Shown here: piece after piece, positions 8,084 through 16,607 of the stretch
Position numbering within the stretch: position 1 is the stretch's first letter
Layout of the letters: the number at the start of each line of letters is the position of its first letter
Assembly: GCA_002840975.1 (NCBI GenBank)
Contig: PHDN01000010.1
Coordinates: 1 to 64,000 of the forward strand
Origin: Bacteroidetes bacterium HGW-Bacteroidetes-16
Lineage (GTDB): Bacteria > Bacteroidota > Bacteroidia > Bacteroidales > F082
Direction of reading: 5' to 3'
Length of the DNA stretch: 64,000 bases
Position numbers and translations under genes: made by a program
Notes under the pieces: generated by a model
What the model saw: the letters and a program-made list of their open reading frames with translations, nothing else
The model's database searches: none
What the model was told of the DNA's origin: nothing

Positions 8084-8426
8084 TGGTTCAGAAAAATCCC
8101 CTTCAGATATCCGAACTACCTGTTTAACAAATACATGAATAAAGCAACAGCTATTTCTTTGTGAATCTCTGTGGCTTCTTTGTGTAACTCTGTGAAACAG
8201 CACGATTACCGGCGTGCGTTTAGCGATATCGTAACGCGTGACAGCACACTTCCTTAACAAAAATCTCTGATCAATCTTTATGCATTAAAACAGTTGTTTA
8301 GAGCCGCCTCCTGCCAAAAGACTCTGTTGGGTCATGTCCACCATTTTATTTGTAGTTGCGTAAAGATTGTCTTTACTCACAGCGCACCGCGCGTCAGAGT
8401 TTGATGAACTTACCTCACATATACAC
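8084..8426. other. Intergenic region with a short tandem repeat
   Basis: No gene is supported here. It contains two 19-base near copies (8155-8173 and 8176-8194) of the type TTCTTTGTGnAnCTCTGTG, matching at 17 of 19 positions with a 21-base period. The rest is unremarkable. I see no terminator with a U-run directly after the regulator gene. Confidence 0.5.
8155..8194. repeat. Two-unit imperfect tandem repeat, 21-base period
   Basis: TTCTTTGTGAATCTCTGTG and TTCTTTGTGTAACTCTGTG follow each other with two bases between them. Short CTTTGTG/CTCTGTG repeats in intergenic spaces are familiar from other Bacteroidota genomes. Function unknown. Confidence 0.6.
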
Positions 8427-8939
8427 TCAATGATCCTTCAGCATTTTCTCAATGGCCGGGTGCAACATTAAATTGATGAGGATAGAATCGCCACCGCCGG
8501 CTTCACGCAGGATGTCGGATAACTGACGTTTTTTATCATCGGTTGGTAAATCAGCGGTTACGATATGCCTGAGTTTTTTTACCTGATTGCCTTTCAACTC
8601 ATCAAAAATAATGGCAAGTAACTCTTTCAGTAGTTTTTCCACCTGGTTGTCTTTCTTTGGCAGCCCCATCATTTCCAGCTCATCAATGGCCGATTGCAGG
8701 ATTTCAGCGGCCATGCGCTGGTTGCGTTCTTCATAGGATTCGTTGCCCGTGGCGTCGCGTAACGACCAGGAGTTGAATTTGTTACTCAGTGCCTCAATTT
8801 GCTTTGAACGGAAGTTGTCAGTCCCGAAAATGCTGTCCAGCATCAAACAGGCCGAGGCTTTCCAAACATTTAAATCTAAGTCAGGCGATTGCAGTTTATT
8901 CAACTGGTTCTCAATCCATTTTATTTCTTTTAGTGCCAT
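8427..8939 (-). CDS. Conserved-looking hypothetical cytoplasmic protein
   Basis: I do not recognise this 170-residue protein. It is mostly helical, with no signal peptide or membrane segment. Features are an N-terminal MALKEIKWIENQLNKL, a Met-rich middle and a C-terminal RQLSDILREAGG segment. The ATG at 8939 is preferred over one three codons upstream because MALKEIKW reads as a natural start. It is transcribed away from atpD, sharing a 89-base intergenic space that carries the atpD promoter. No function can be inferred. Confidence 0.7.
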   Translation of the reverse strand: MALKEIKWIENQLNKLQSPDLDLNVWKASACLMLDSIFGTDNFRSKQIEALSNKFNSWSLRDATGNESYEERNQRMAAEILQSAIDELEMMGLPKKDNQVEKLLKELLAIIFDELKGNQVKKLRHIVTADLPTDDKKRQLSDILREAGGGDSILINLMLHPAIEKMLKDH

Positions 8940-8987
8940 AATGAACAAGGTTTCCTGTAAAAATACATCATTTATTTAAGAAATTGC

Positions 8988-8995
8988 TATATTTG
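8988..8995 (+). promoter_or_regulatory. -7 box of the atpD-atpC promoter
   Basis: TATATTTG matches TAnnTTTG and lies 33 bases before the atpD ATG. A clear -33 TTTG is not visible. A transcript would start near 9002, giving a leader of about 27 bases. Confidence 0.6.
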
Positions 8996-9007
8996 CGCCC
9001 ACATTAA

Positions 9008-10540
<1,533 letters not shown>

Positions 10541-10544
10541 CACT

Positions 10545-10778
10545 ATGTATGTTGAGATCATGACTCCTGATGTGGAGATTTATAAGGGCGATGCCGAATT
10601 GGTTCAGTTGCCGGGTATCGATGGTTCTTTCGAGTTGTTGAATAACCATGCACCCTTGATTTCTGCCCTTGCCAAAGGGAAAATCAAAATCAGGACCGGT
10701 GGAAAAGAACGATTCTTCGACATCGCAGGAGGTGTTATTGAGGTTCACGACAACAAAGTGCTGATCTTAGCCGAATAG
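10545..10778 (+). CDS. atpC: F1Fo ATP synthase subunit epsilon (short form)
   Basis: The 77-residue product is the N-terminal beta-sandwich of the epsilon subunit: MYVEIMTPD, then LPGIDGSFELLNNHAPLISAL and the final FDIAGGVIEVHDNKVLILAE. The family is usually 130-140 residues, with a C-terminal helical hairpin that inhibits ATP hydrolysis. That hairpin is absent here. Short epsilon subunits are usual in Bacteroidota, so it is probably not a truncation. The gene lies four bases after atpD and is followed by a strong terminator, so the two form a separate operon. Confidence 0.95.
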   Translation: MYVEIMTPDVEIYKGDAELVQLPGIDGSFELLNNHAPLISALAKGKIKIRTGGKERFFDIAGGVIEVHDNKVLILAE

Positions 10779-10801
10779 AATCTTCATTCAAATTAGATTT
10801 T

Positions 10802-10834
10802 AAACCCGGGTTGTTTTCAATCCCGGGTTTTTTT
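10802..10834 (+). terminator. Rho-independent terminator of atpDC
   Basis: A perfect 9-bp stem, AAACCCGGG with CCCGGGTTT, encloses an 11-base loop and runs into a T-tract (10828-10834). It is 23 bases after the atpC stop codon. Confidence 0.92.
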
Positions 10835-10863
10835 GTACCTTGTCGGCTGAAATCGACCTGCTT

Positions 10864-11562
10864 ATGAACCCCACAACCTGGTTAACGGATTTGCTGGGAT
10901 TGGTTTTCCCAAACCTGTGTTCCGCCTGTGGACAGCCACTGGTGCGTAACGAGGAGGTGATTTGCGTATCCTGTAATCATCGTCTTCCGCGAACAGATTT
11001 TCACTTTTTTGAAGACAATCCGGTTTCACGCATCTTTTGGGGAAGGGTGAATTTACACGCCGCCACTTCCTTTTTGTATTTTAACAAAGGGGGCAAGGTG
11101 CAACATTTGATTCATCAGCTTAAATACAAGGGAAATAAAGAGGTCGGAATTCATCTGGGTCGGTTGTTGGGCCGTGATCTAAAATCACGTGGTTTGCTCA
11201 AAGAAGTCGAGGTGGTGATCCCGGTTCCATTACATCCCAAAAAACAGCACCAGCGTGGATATAACCAGAGTCAGCAAATTGCTATTGGTATCGCCGAAGC
11301 AATGAACATCCCATATTCCTTTCAAAACCTGATTAGAAATACGTTTACCGAATCGCAGACCAGAAAGTCGCGTTACAGCCGCTGGCAAAATGTATCTGGA
11401 AAGTTCACGGTTTTGTATCCGCATAAGCTGGAAGGTATGCACGTGTTGCTGATTGATGATGTGCTTACCACAGGCGCCACTTTGGAAGCCTGTGCCCAGG
11501 AACTGGCAGGGGTTTCCGGAATAAAAATCAGCGTGGCGACTCTTGCATATGCTCAGGGATAG
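10864..11562 (+). CDS. comF: ComF-family phosphoribosyltransferase-like protein
   Basis: A 232-residue ComF protein. The N-terminus has a zinc-binding double CxxC (CSAC near 17-20 and CVSC near 38-41). The C-terminal half is a type I phosphoribosyltransferase fold with the PRPP loop VLLIDDVLTTGATLEAC. In naturally transformable bacteria ComF works in the cytoplasm on incoming single-stranded DNA; in Bacteroidota its role is less clear. I chose the ATG at 10864 because an upstream TTG at 10840 lies right against the atpC terminator. Its last 35 bases overlap the opposite gene. Confidence 0.9.
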   Translation: MNPTTWLTDLLGLVFPNLCSACGQPLVRNEEVICVSCNHRLPRTDFHFFEDNPVSRIFWGRVNLHAATSFLYFNKGGKVQHLIHQLKYKGNKEVGIHLGRLLGRDLKSRGLLKEVEVVIPVPLHPKKQHQRGYNQSQQIAIGIAEAMNIPYSFQNLIRNTFTESQTRKSRYSRWQNVSGKFTVLYPHKLEGMHVLLIDDVLTTGATLEACAQELAGVSGIKISVATLAYAQG

Positions 11563-12172
11563 CAGGAATGGTATCCTTATCACGCCCCATTTTTCGCATC
11601 AACTCATTGTATTGTTCCCGGTTTCGGATCAGTTTTCGTTCCAGTCGTGCGAGGTGATTAAAATGATCGTACAAAGCCTGAATGGGCCCTCCGAAGGTAG
11701 CCGGCGTTGGTTCCCGATAGAGGAGTTCTGTTCCTTCCCAAACGGGATAAAACTGGCTCATGTCAATGGGTTTCATGTTGATGACCATTTGTTTAAACAC
11801 TTCATATTCAAAAAAGGCCCTGATAATGACTTCGTTAATCATCAATGTATCCTTTTGGAGCAAGATTTGAACCGTTCCCGGGATGGATTTAATGCTATCG
11901 GTGATATACAAAATCAACGGACTAAAGCCGATGGATGTGATCAGCAGACTGTCGTATGGATCAATCATCATGTTGAACTGACCTTCATCATTGCTGATGG
12001 TGCCAACACGGTTAAATTTACTGATAATATGGGCATTGGGAACCGGAAGTAAACTGTCGCTGGTAAGGACTGTTGCATCGAGTAATAGCAATTTCCGCTC
12101 AGGTTTTTGCGACCAACTGTTATTGGCAAACAGAATAAAAAATGAGAAGATTAACATCACTCTGAAACACAT
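11528..12172 (-). CDS. Exported protein with carboxypeptidase-regulatory-like domain
   Basis: A 214-residue protein with a signal peptide (hydrophobic stretch 6-17, cleavage near SWSQ). Residues of about 27-110 form a carboxypeptidase-D-regulatory-like beta-sandwich: LLPVPNAHIISKFNRVGTISNDEGQF, then DSLLITSIGFSPL and VQILLQKDTLMINEVII. This domain also opens TonB-dependent receptors, but no plug or barrel follows here. The remainder is a helical, charged tail. It probably stays in the periplasm or on the outer membrane. Its 3' end overlaps comF by 35 bases on the opposite strand. Confidence 0.8.
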   Translation of the reverse strand: MCFRVMLIFSFFILFANNSWSQKPERKLLLLDATVLTSDSLLPVPNAHIISKFNRVGTISNDEGQFNMMIDPYDSLLITSIGFSPLILYITDSIKSIPGTVQILLQKDTLMINEVIIRAFFEYEVFKQMVINMKPIDMSQFYPVWEGTELLYREPTPATFGGPIQALYDHFNHLARLERKLIRNREQYNELMRKMGRDKDTIPAIPEHMQESPR

Positions 12173-12292
12173 GCGATTACGAATTGATTAAGATCATTCT
12201 TTGACAATTTGGCCTGAGAATCGATATAAAAATTAATTTAGCTTTCAAAATGCGAAATTGCATAATTGTTTACTCTTAAAAACGTTAAAAAT

Positions 12293-13186
12293 ATGAAAAA
12301 GATTTTTACCATTTTTTTTATTTTCTGCCTAGTTTCTGCTTTAAATGCACAAACCTTACCCAATGCTTCTGTTGAAAACTGGCAAGAGTTTAGTTTTCCA
12401 AGTTATATGCAGCCTGAATTCTGGAGTACACCTAATCCATTTACGTCACAGGCCACTGTGCTTGTAGTAACCCGATCAGAGGAGGCCTATTCGGGTACTT
12501 ATTCTGCCAGACTGGAGACGAAAGACCTTGCTGGCGGATTGTTTCAGGCGCCGGGATTGCTAACCCTGGCCACATTTAATGTGAATTTATCCACTTTTGA
12601 GTATGCTTTTGGTAACGGACTTCCTTTGCAGGAAAAAGTGCTTAGCTTTACCGGCATGTACAAGTATGAAGGCGCTCAGGAAGATAGTGCTTCGGTTGCG
12701 ATTTATTGCTACAAAAAGGATGGTGATGCGTATGATACCATTGGGATGGGTCATGCTTTTTTACACGATGCAGCCAATTGGACACTCTTTGAAGTAAACA
12801 TGAATTATTTGAACGATCACCAGCCTGATACCTTTAATGTGATTATCATGTCTTCCGGAATTGCTTCACTGAATCCCGGTTCGGTGATGTTCGTCGACAG
12901 CTTAAGTGTAAACACCAACGTGGGGGTGATTGACCTGGATATGCCAAAACTTGTAGTGAACTGCTATCCCAATCCTGCAAACAATCAGGTGACTTTTGAG
13001 GTGGCCCTGCCATCTGCCGATCGGGTTGTTTTCTTTTATGATTTGCTTGGTAAAGAGCTTGGCAAAATAGCTTTTCCATTCACTAATTTGCAGGTCAGTT
13101 TGGGAGAATATCCCTCCGGAACCATTCTTTACCGCATTGTAGATCCTAAAAAGGGAATGGCAACAGGGTCGGTGGTTAAAAACTAA
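12293..13186 (+). CDS. T9SS-secreted protein with jelly-roll domain
   Basis: A 297-residue secreted protein. A signal peptide (MKKIFTIFFIFCLVSALNAQ) leads into a beta-rich domain with ASVENWQ, SGTYSARLETKD and FVDSLSVNTN. That domain resembles the carbohydrate-binding-like PCMD/jelly-roll domains of Bacteroidota surface proteins. A type A T9SS sorting domain follows from about residue 225 (CYPNPANNQVTFEV, then FFYDLLGKEL). The ATG at 12293 is preferred over one nine codons upstream because the signal peptide starts there. The stop codon (13184-13186) sits directly at the left end of a mobile-element-like repeat. Confidence 0.85.
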   Translation: MKKIFTIFFIFCLVSALNAQTLPNASVENWQEFSFPSYMQPEFWSTPNPFTSQATVLVVTRSEEAYSGTYSARLETKDLAGGLFQAPGLLTLATFNVNLSTFEYAFGNGLPLQEKVLSFTGMYKYEGAQEDSASVAIYCYKKDGDAYDTIGMGHAFLHDAANWTLFEVNMNYLNDHQPDTFNVIIMSSGIASLNPGSVMFVDSLSVNTNVGVIDLDMPKLVVNCYPNPANNQVTFEVALPSADRVVFFYDLLGKELGKIAFPFTNLQVSLGEYPSGTILYRIVDPKKGMATGSVVKN

Positions 13187-13481
13187 TGGGATATCCGATC
13201 ATCTCCCGTAAATAATGAATAGCTTTGTTAGATGAAATATCCAACAAATATCTGGAAATTAAGGAATAAATCTGATCGACTTGCAGTCGGATAAATCCGG
13301 CTGCAATGGATGTCCAATAAACGCATTCATTGTAAATGAATAAACCACAATAAATTCCATTCCTTGCAGCCTGGCTTTAGCCGGCTGTAATAATAAACCC
13401 CTTATCTTTAAACAACTGTTATATTGTAAAATCTGAAAATATCAGAAAATATCAGCATGGGAGATGATCGGATACCCCATT
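13185..13481. mobile_element. MITE-like element, family 1, copy A
   Basis: A 297-bp non-coding segment with 23-bp terminal inverted repeats (13185-13207 and 13459-13481; one mismatch; core GGGAGATGATCGGATA). It is flanked by the direct repeat TAAAAACTAA at 13177-13186 and 13481-13490, the likely target-site duplication. It carries no gene. The insertion point is the stop codon of the preceding gene, whose final codons are part of the duplication. A second element with the same ends is at 24738-25090. Confidence 0.8.
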
Positions 13482-13540
13482 AAAAACTAAATCAGGCCTG
13501 ACTCTAAAAAGTAGGGTTAGTAAAGATTTGGAGTAAATAT
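13187..13540. other. Intergenic region filled by the MITE-like element
   Basis: Apart from the element at 13185-13481 and a short AT-rich end before the next (minus-strand) gene, nothing is seen. Inside the element are short self-complementary pieces such as GCAGTCGGATAAATCCGGCTGC (in two halves around 13284-13305) and GCCTGGCTTTAGCCGGC near 13369. Confidence 0.5.
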
Positions 13541-13927
13541 TTACAGTTGTTTTCCGGCTGGTCCTTTATATTCCGCAAGTCCAAAGGCCAGTATTGGATA
13601 GAAGATAGGGCTTAATAGCACCAATCCAACCGTAAATCCGGTACTTTTTCCAAAACTTAACGATAACATGTTGACCATCCAAATGGCAAAAATGATGTTG
13701 ACAACCGGAATTAAAAATAGGAGTATCCACCACCAGGGTTTGCCAATAATTTCAAGCAACATCAGAGTATTGTATATTGGAATCAGGGCGGCCCATCCCG
13801 GTTTTCCGGCCTTTTCGAAAATACGCCAATAGGTGTACAGGTAAAAGGCAATAATAAACAAGATCAATAACCATGTTCCTGTTCCGAAACCTTCTTCAAA
13901 ATAATTCATCGAGTCGTCCATCATCAT
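13541..13927 (-). CDS. Small membrane protein, DUF5684-like
   Basis: A 128-residue integral membrane protein with four hydrophobic stretches. Its central pattern GKPGWAALIPIYN, followed by the WWW of EIIGKPWWW, is the look of DUF5684 proteins. These are small membrane proteins of unknown role, sometimes fused to or next to signal peptidases. The start at 13927 (MMMDDS) is chosen because the longer version has an unlikely N-terminus. It stands alone between a mobile-element-like repeat and the leucine-degradation operon end. Confidence 0.75.
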   Translation of the reverse strand: MMMDDSMNYFEEGFGTGTWLLILFIIAFYLYTYWRIFEKAGKPGWAALIPIYNTLMLLEIIGKPWWWILLFLIPVVNIIFAIWMVNMLSLSFGKSTGFTVGLVLLSPIFYPILAFGLAEYKGPAGKQL

Positions 13928-14012
13928 ATAAAATTTAGGTGTAACAATATAAGAGCGGATCAAATGTAATCAAAATGACATAAGAAAAACTTCCATTCAG
14001 TTGTTTGTGGAA

Positions 14013-14669
14013 TCAGAGTTTCATCTCGGGTATTTCCCCATCCACCTCCAGTGAGGCACCCGTTTTAGCCACAATTTCTTCCACGCTCACACCCGGTGCG
14101 CGTTCTATCAATTTAAAACCGTTTTTGGTAATGTCTACAACAGCCAAATCGGTTACCACACGCTGCACACATTGTACCCCGGTAATGGGTAACAGGCAAT
14201 TTTTGAGTAATTTAGGATTTCCGTCCCTGTCGGTATGCGTGGTGGCCACAATAATGTTTCTGGCGGAAGCCACCAGGTCCATGGCGCCGCCCATTCCCTT
14301 TACCATTTTCCCCGGGATTTTCCAGCTCGAAATATCTCCTCCTTCGGATATTTCAAAAGCGCCCAATACGGTCAAATCCACATGTCCGCCACGGATCATG
14401 GCAAAGCTGGTGGCAGAATCGAAAAAGGCCGATCCTTTGGTGTAGGTCACGGTTTGTTTTCCCGCGTTGATCAAATCGGCATCTTCTTCTCCCTTTACGG
14501 GAAAAGGGCCGATGCCCAACAATCCGTTTTCCGATTGAAGTATCACTTCCATCCCATCGGGGATATAATTCGCCACCAAAGTAGGGATACCAATGCCCAG
14601 ATTAACATAATATCCGTCCTGTAATTCCTGTGCGATACGTTTTGCTATTCCATTTTTATCGAGTGCCAT
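14013..14669 (-). CDS. 3-oxoacid CoA-transferase, subunit B
   Basis: A 218-residue CoA-transferase beta subunit. The active-site glutamate is in [10 protein letters not shown], within the family motif SENG. The N-terminus is typical for ScoB/AtoA ([15 protein letters not shown], then [14 protein letters not shown]). Together with subunit A it moves CoA between acyl-CoA and acetoacetate, probably from succinyl-CoA, to activate or release acetoacetate. It is the last gene of the leucine-degradation operon, 66 bases after subunit A, and fits the acetoacetate made by HMG-CoA cleavage. Donor specificity cannot be told from sequence alone. Confidence 0.9.
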   Translation of the reverse strand: MALDKNGIAKRIAQELQDGYYVNLGIGIPTLVANYIPDGMEVILQSENGLLGIGPFPVKGEEDADLINAGKQTVTYTKGSAFFDSATSFAMIRGGHVDLTVLGAFEISEGGDISSWKIPGKMVKGMGGAMDLVASARNIIVATTHTDRDGNPKLLKNCLLPITGVQCVQRVVTDLAVVDITKNGFKLIERAPGVSVEEIVAKTGASLEVDGEIPEMKL

Positions 14670-14735
14670 GGTTCAATTTTTATTCAAATAATAAGGTATA
14701 TAAATTGTAATAACGTCAGTTCCATCAGGTGGATA

Positions 14736-15428
14736 TTACCCCCTGGTGGTAACAAATTCAATCCGTTTTTCGTAATCATCGCCCTGAAAAATCCGTTGTA
14801 CGAAGATGCCGGGGGTATGAATAAAATTGGGATCAAGTTCGCCGGCAGGAACCAGTTCTTCTACTTCAGCTATGGTAATTTTTCCGGCCATGGCCATCAT
14901 GTTATTGAAATTGTTGGCCGTATGGCGATAAATCAGGTTTCCGGCAGTATCGCCTTTCCAGGCTTTCACGATGGCAAAATCGGCGGTTAAAGCGTGTTCG
15001 AGCAAGTGCATTTTACCGTTGAACTCACGAATTTCCTTTCCTTCGGCTACTTCTGTACCATAGCCCGCCGGCACGAAGAAAGCAGGAATTCCGGCTCCGC
15101 CGGCCCGGCAGCGTTCGGCCAGTGTGCCTTGCGGAATGAGGTCTACTTCGAGTTCTCCCGACAACAACTGTCGCTCAAATTCACCGTTTTCTCCCACGTA
15201 GGAAGATATCATTTTTTTGATCTGGTGTTTGCGCAACAACATGCCCAGTCCAAATCCATCCACGCCGGCATTGTTGCTGATGCAGGTTAATCCGGTTACA
15301 CCGCTATCCACCAGTGCCTGTATGGTTTTTTCAGGGATGCCGCATAGTCCGAAGCCACCCAGCATCAGGGTCATATTGTCTTTTATTCCTTTTAACGCCT
15401 CCGTGGCATTTTTTACAACTTTGTTCAT
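14736..15428 (-). CDS. 3-oxoacid CoA-transferase, subunit A
   Basis: A 230-residue alpha subunit with the family glycine-rich start ([16 protein letters not shown]). Other family motifs are [14 protein letters not shown] and the conserved EF / [17 protein letters not shown] segment. The start at 15428 ([12 protein letters not shown]) is preferred over a version seven codons longer. It pairs with subunit B downstream. The likely role is succinyl-CoA:acetoacetate CoA transfer in the cytoplasm, closing leucine or ketone-body breakdown. It follows the acyl-CoA dehydrogenase gene by 30 bases. Confidence 0.9.
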   Translation of the reverse strand: MNKVVKNATEALKGIKDNMTLMLGGFGLCGIPEKTIQALVDSGVTGLTCISNNAGVDGFGLGMLLRKHQIKKMISSYVGENGEFERQLLSGELEVDLIPQGTLAERCRAGGAGIPAFFVPAGYGTEVAEGKEIREFNGKMHLLEHALTADFAIVKAWKGDTAGNLIYRHTANNFNNMMAMAGKITIAEVEELVPAGELDPNFIHTPGIFVQRIFQGDDYEKRIEFVTTRG

Positions 15429-15458
15429 AATAGGTTGTTTTAATGTCAAAAATATTGA

Positions 15459-16604
15459 TTAGCATCCTATCAGCCTGGAGATCACCATGCGTTGGATTTC
15501 GCTGGTGCCTTCTCCAATTTGAAGCAGGCGCTGGTCGCGGTAAAAGCGTTCAATGGCATAATCTTTCATCAAACCATAACCGCCATGAATTTGAACCGCT
15601 TCATCGGCTACTTCTTTGGCTACTTCACTGCAATACAGCTTTGCCATGGCGGCTTCTTTACTATAAGGCCTGTGTTCGTCTTTCAACCAGCAGGCTTTAT
15701 ATAGCAGGTTGCGAGCCAGTTCAACTTTTAGCGCCATATCAGCCAGTTTAAAGGCGTTGATTTGAAACTTGGCAATGGGTTTGCCGAATTGTTTGCGTTC
15801 GTTGGCATAAGCCAGGGCCATTTCGAAGGCTCCCTGAGCCAATCCCAATCCCATGGCGCCAATGGACAACCGGCCTCCATCGAGGGTATGCAACATAATA
15901 TGTGATCCATCGCCCACCTTGCCCAACAGGTTTTCTTTTGGGACACGGACATCATCAAAAAACAATTCAGCCGTATCCGAGGCCCTCCACATCATTTTGT
16001 TGTGCATGGGAACTCGCCGGAATCCGGGTGTATCCTTTTCAACAATAATGGTTGTAAAGATTTTATTGCCGTTTTGCTCTCCTGATACAGCCTGAACCGT
16101 GCATCCCAGACTAATATCAACGGAGGCGTTGGTAATAAAGATCTTTGATCCGTTAATGACCCACTCATCACCATCCAGTACGGCCGTCGTTTTTGAGCCC
16201 CTTGAATCGGATCCTGCACCCGGTTCCGTTAAGCCAAAACTCCACAAACCGGTTCCGGTGCAAAGCGAGGGCAGGTACTTCAGTTTTTGCTCTTCAGTTC
16301 CATAATCCAAAAGAGGGCCTATGCCCAGTGAGTTGTGTGCTGCCAGGGTAGCGGCCTGGGAACCATCAACGCGGGCCATCTCTTCAACGGCAATGATGTA
16401 GGATAAAGTATCCAGTCCCTGTCCTCCAAATTTTTCAGGGATGTTCATTCCAAACAATCCAAGTTCACCTATTTTGCGGGTTAGTTCATAGGAAAATTCG
16501 CTTTTTTCATCCAGTTCCTGTGCGACGGGTTTTACTTCCCTTTCTGCAAATTCACGCACCGTTTCGCGAATCATGATCTGCTCAGGGCTTAAGTCAAAGT
16601 TCAT
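15459..16604 (-). CDS. Acyl-CoA dehydrogenase (isovaleryl-CoA dehydrogenase-like)
   Basis: A 381-residue flavoprotein of the short-branched acyl-CoA dehydrogenase type. Visible are the N-terminal helical domain, the beta domain with FGLTEPGAGSDS and ITNASVD, and the C-terminal domain with RKQFGKPIAKFQ, IHGGYGLMKDYAIERFYRD and LLQIGEGTSEIQ. It should bind FAD and pass electrons to ETF. By context it is the isovaleryl-CoA dehydrogenase step that makes 3-methylcrotonyl-CoA, although short-chain specificity is also possible. The gene starts three bases after the carboxylase alpha gene ends. Confidence 0.88.
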   Translation of the reverse strand: MNFDLSPEQIMIRETVREFAEREVKPVAQELDEKSEFSYELTRKIGELGLFGMNIPEKFGGQGLDTLSYIIAVEEMARVDGSQAATLAAHNSLGIGPLLDYGTEEQKLKYLPSLCTGTGLWSFGLTEPGAGSDSRGSKTTAVLDGDEWVINGSKIFITNASVDISLGCTVQAVSGEQNGNKIFTTIIVEKDTPGFRRVPMHNKMMWRASDTAELFFDDVRVPKENLLGKVGDGSHIMLHTLDGGRLSIGAMGLGLAQGAFEMALAYANERKQFGKPIAKFQINAFKLADMALKVELARNLLYKACWLKDEHRPYSKEAAMAKLYCSEVAKEVADEAVQIHGGYGLMKDYAIERFYRDQRLLQIGEGTSEIQRMVISRLIGC

Positions 16605-16607
16605 ATC

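Noticed and set aside
8015-8260. A minus-strand open frame over the regulator gene end and the tandem repeat
   Set aside because: It overlaps the response-regulator gene antisense and includes repeat sequence. It has no recognisable motif.
11543-12052. A long open frame on the plus strand opposite the carboxypeptidase-regulatory-like gene
   Set aside because: It has no family features and mirrors a well-supported exported protein on the minus strand. The signal peptide and beta-sandwich motifs of the minus-strand gene decide the strand.
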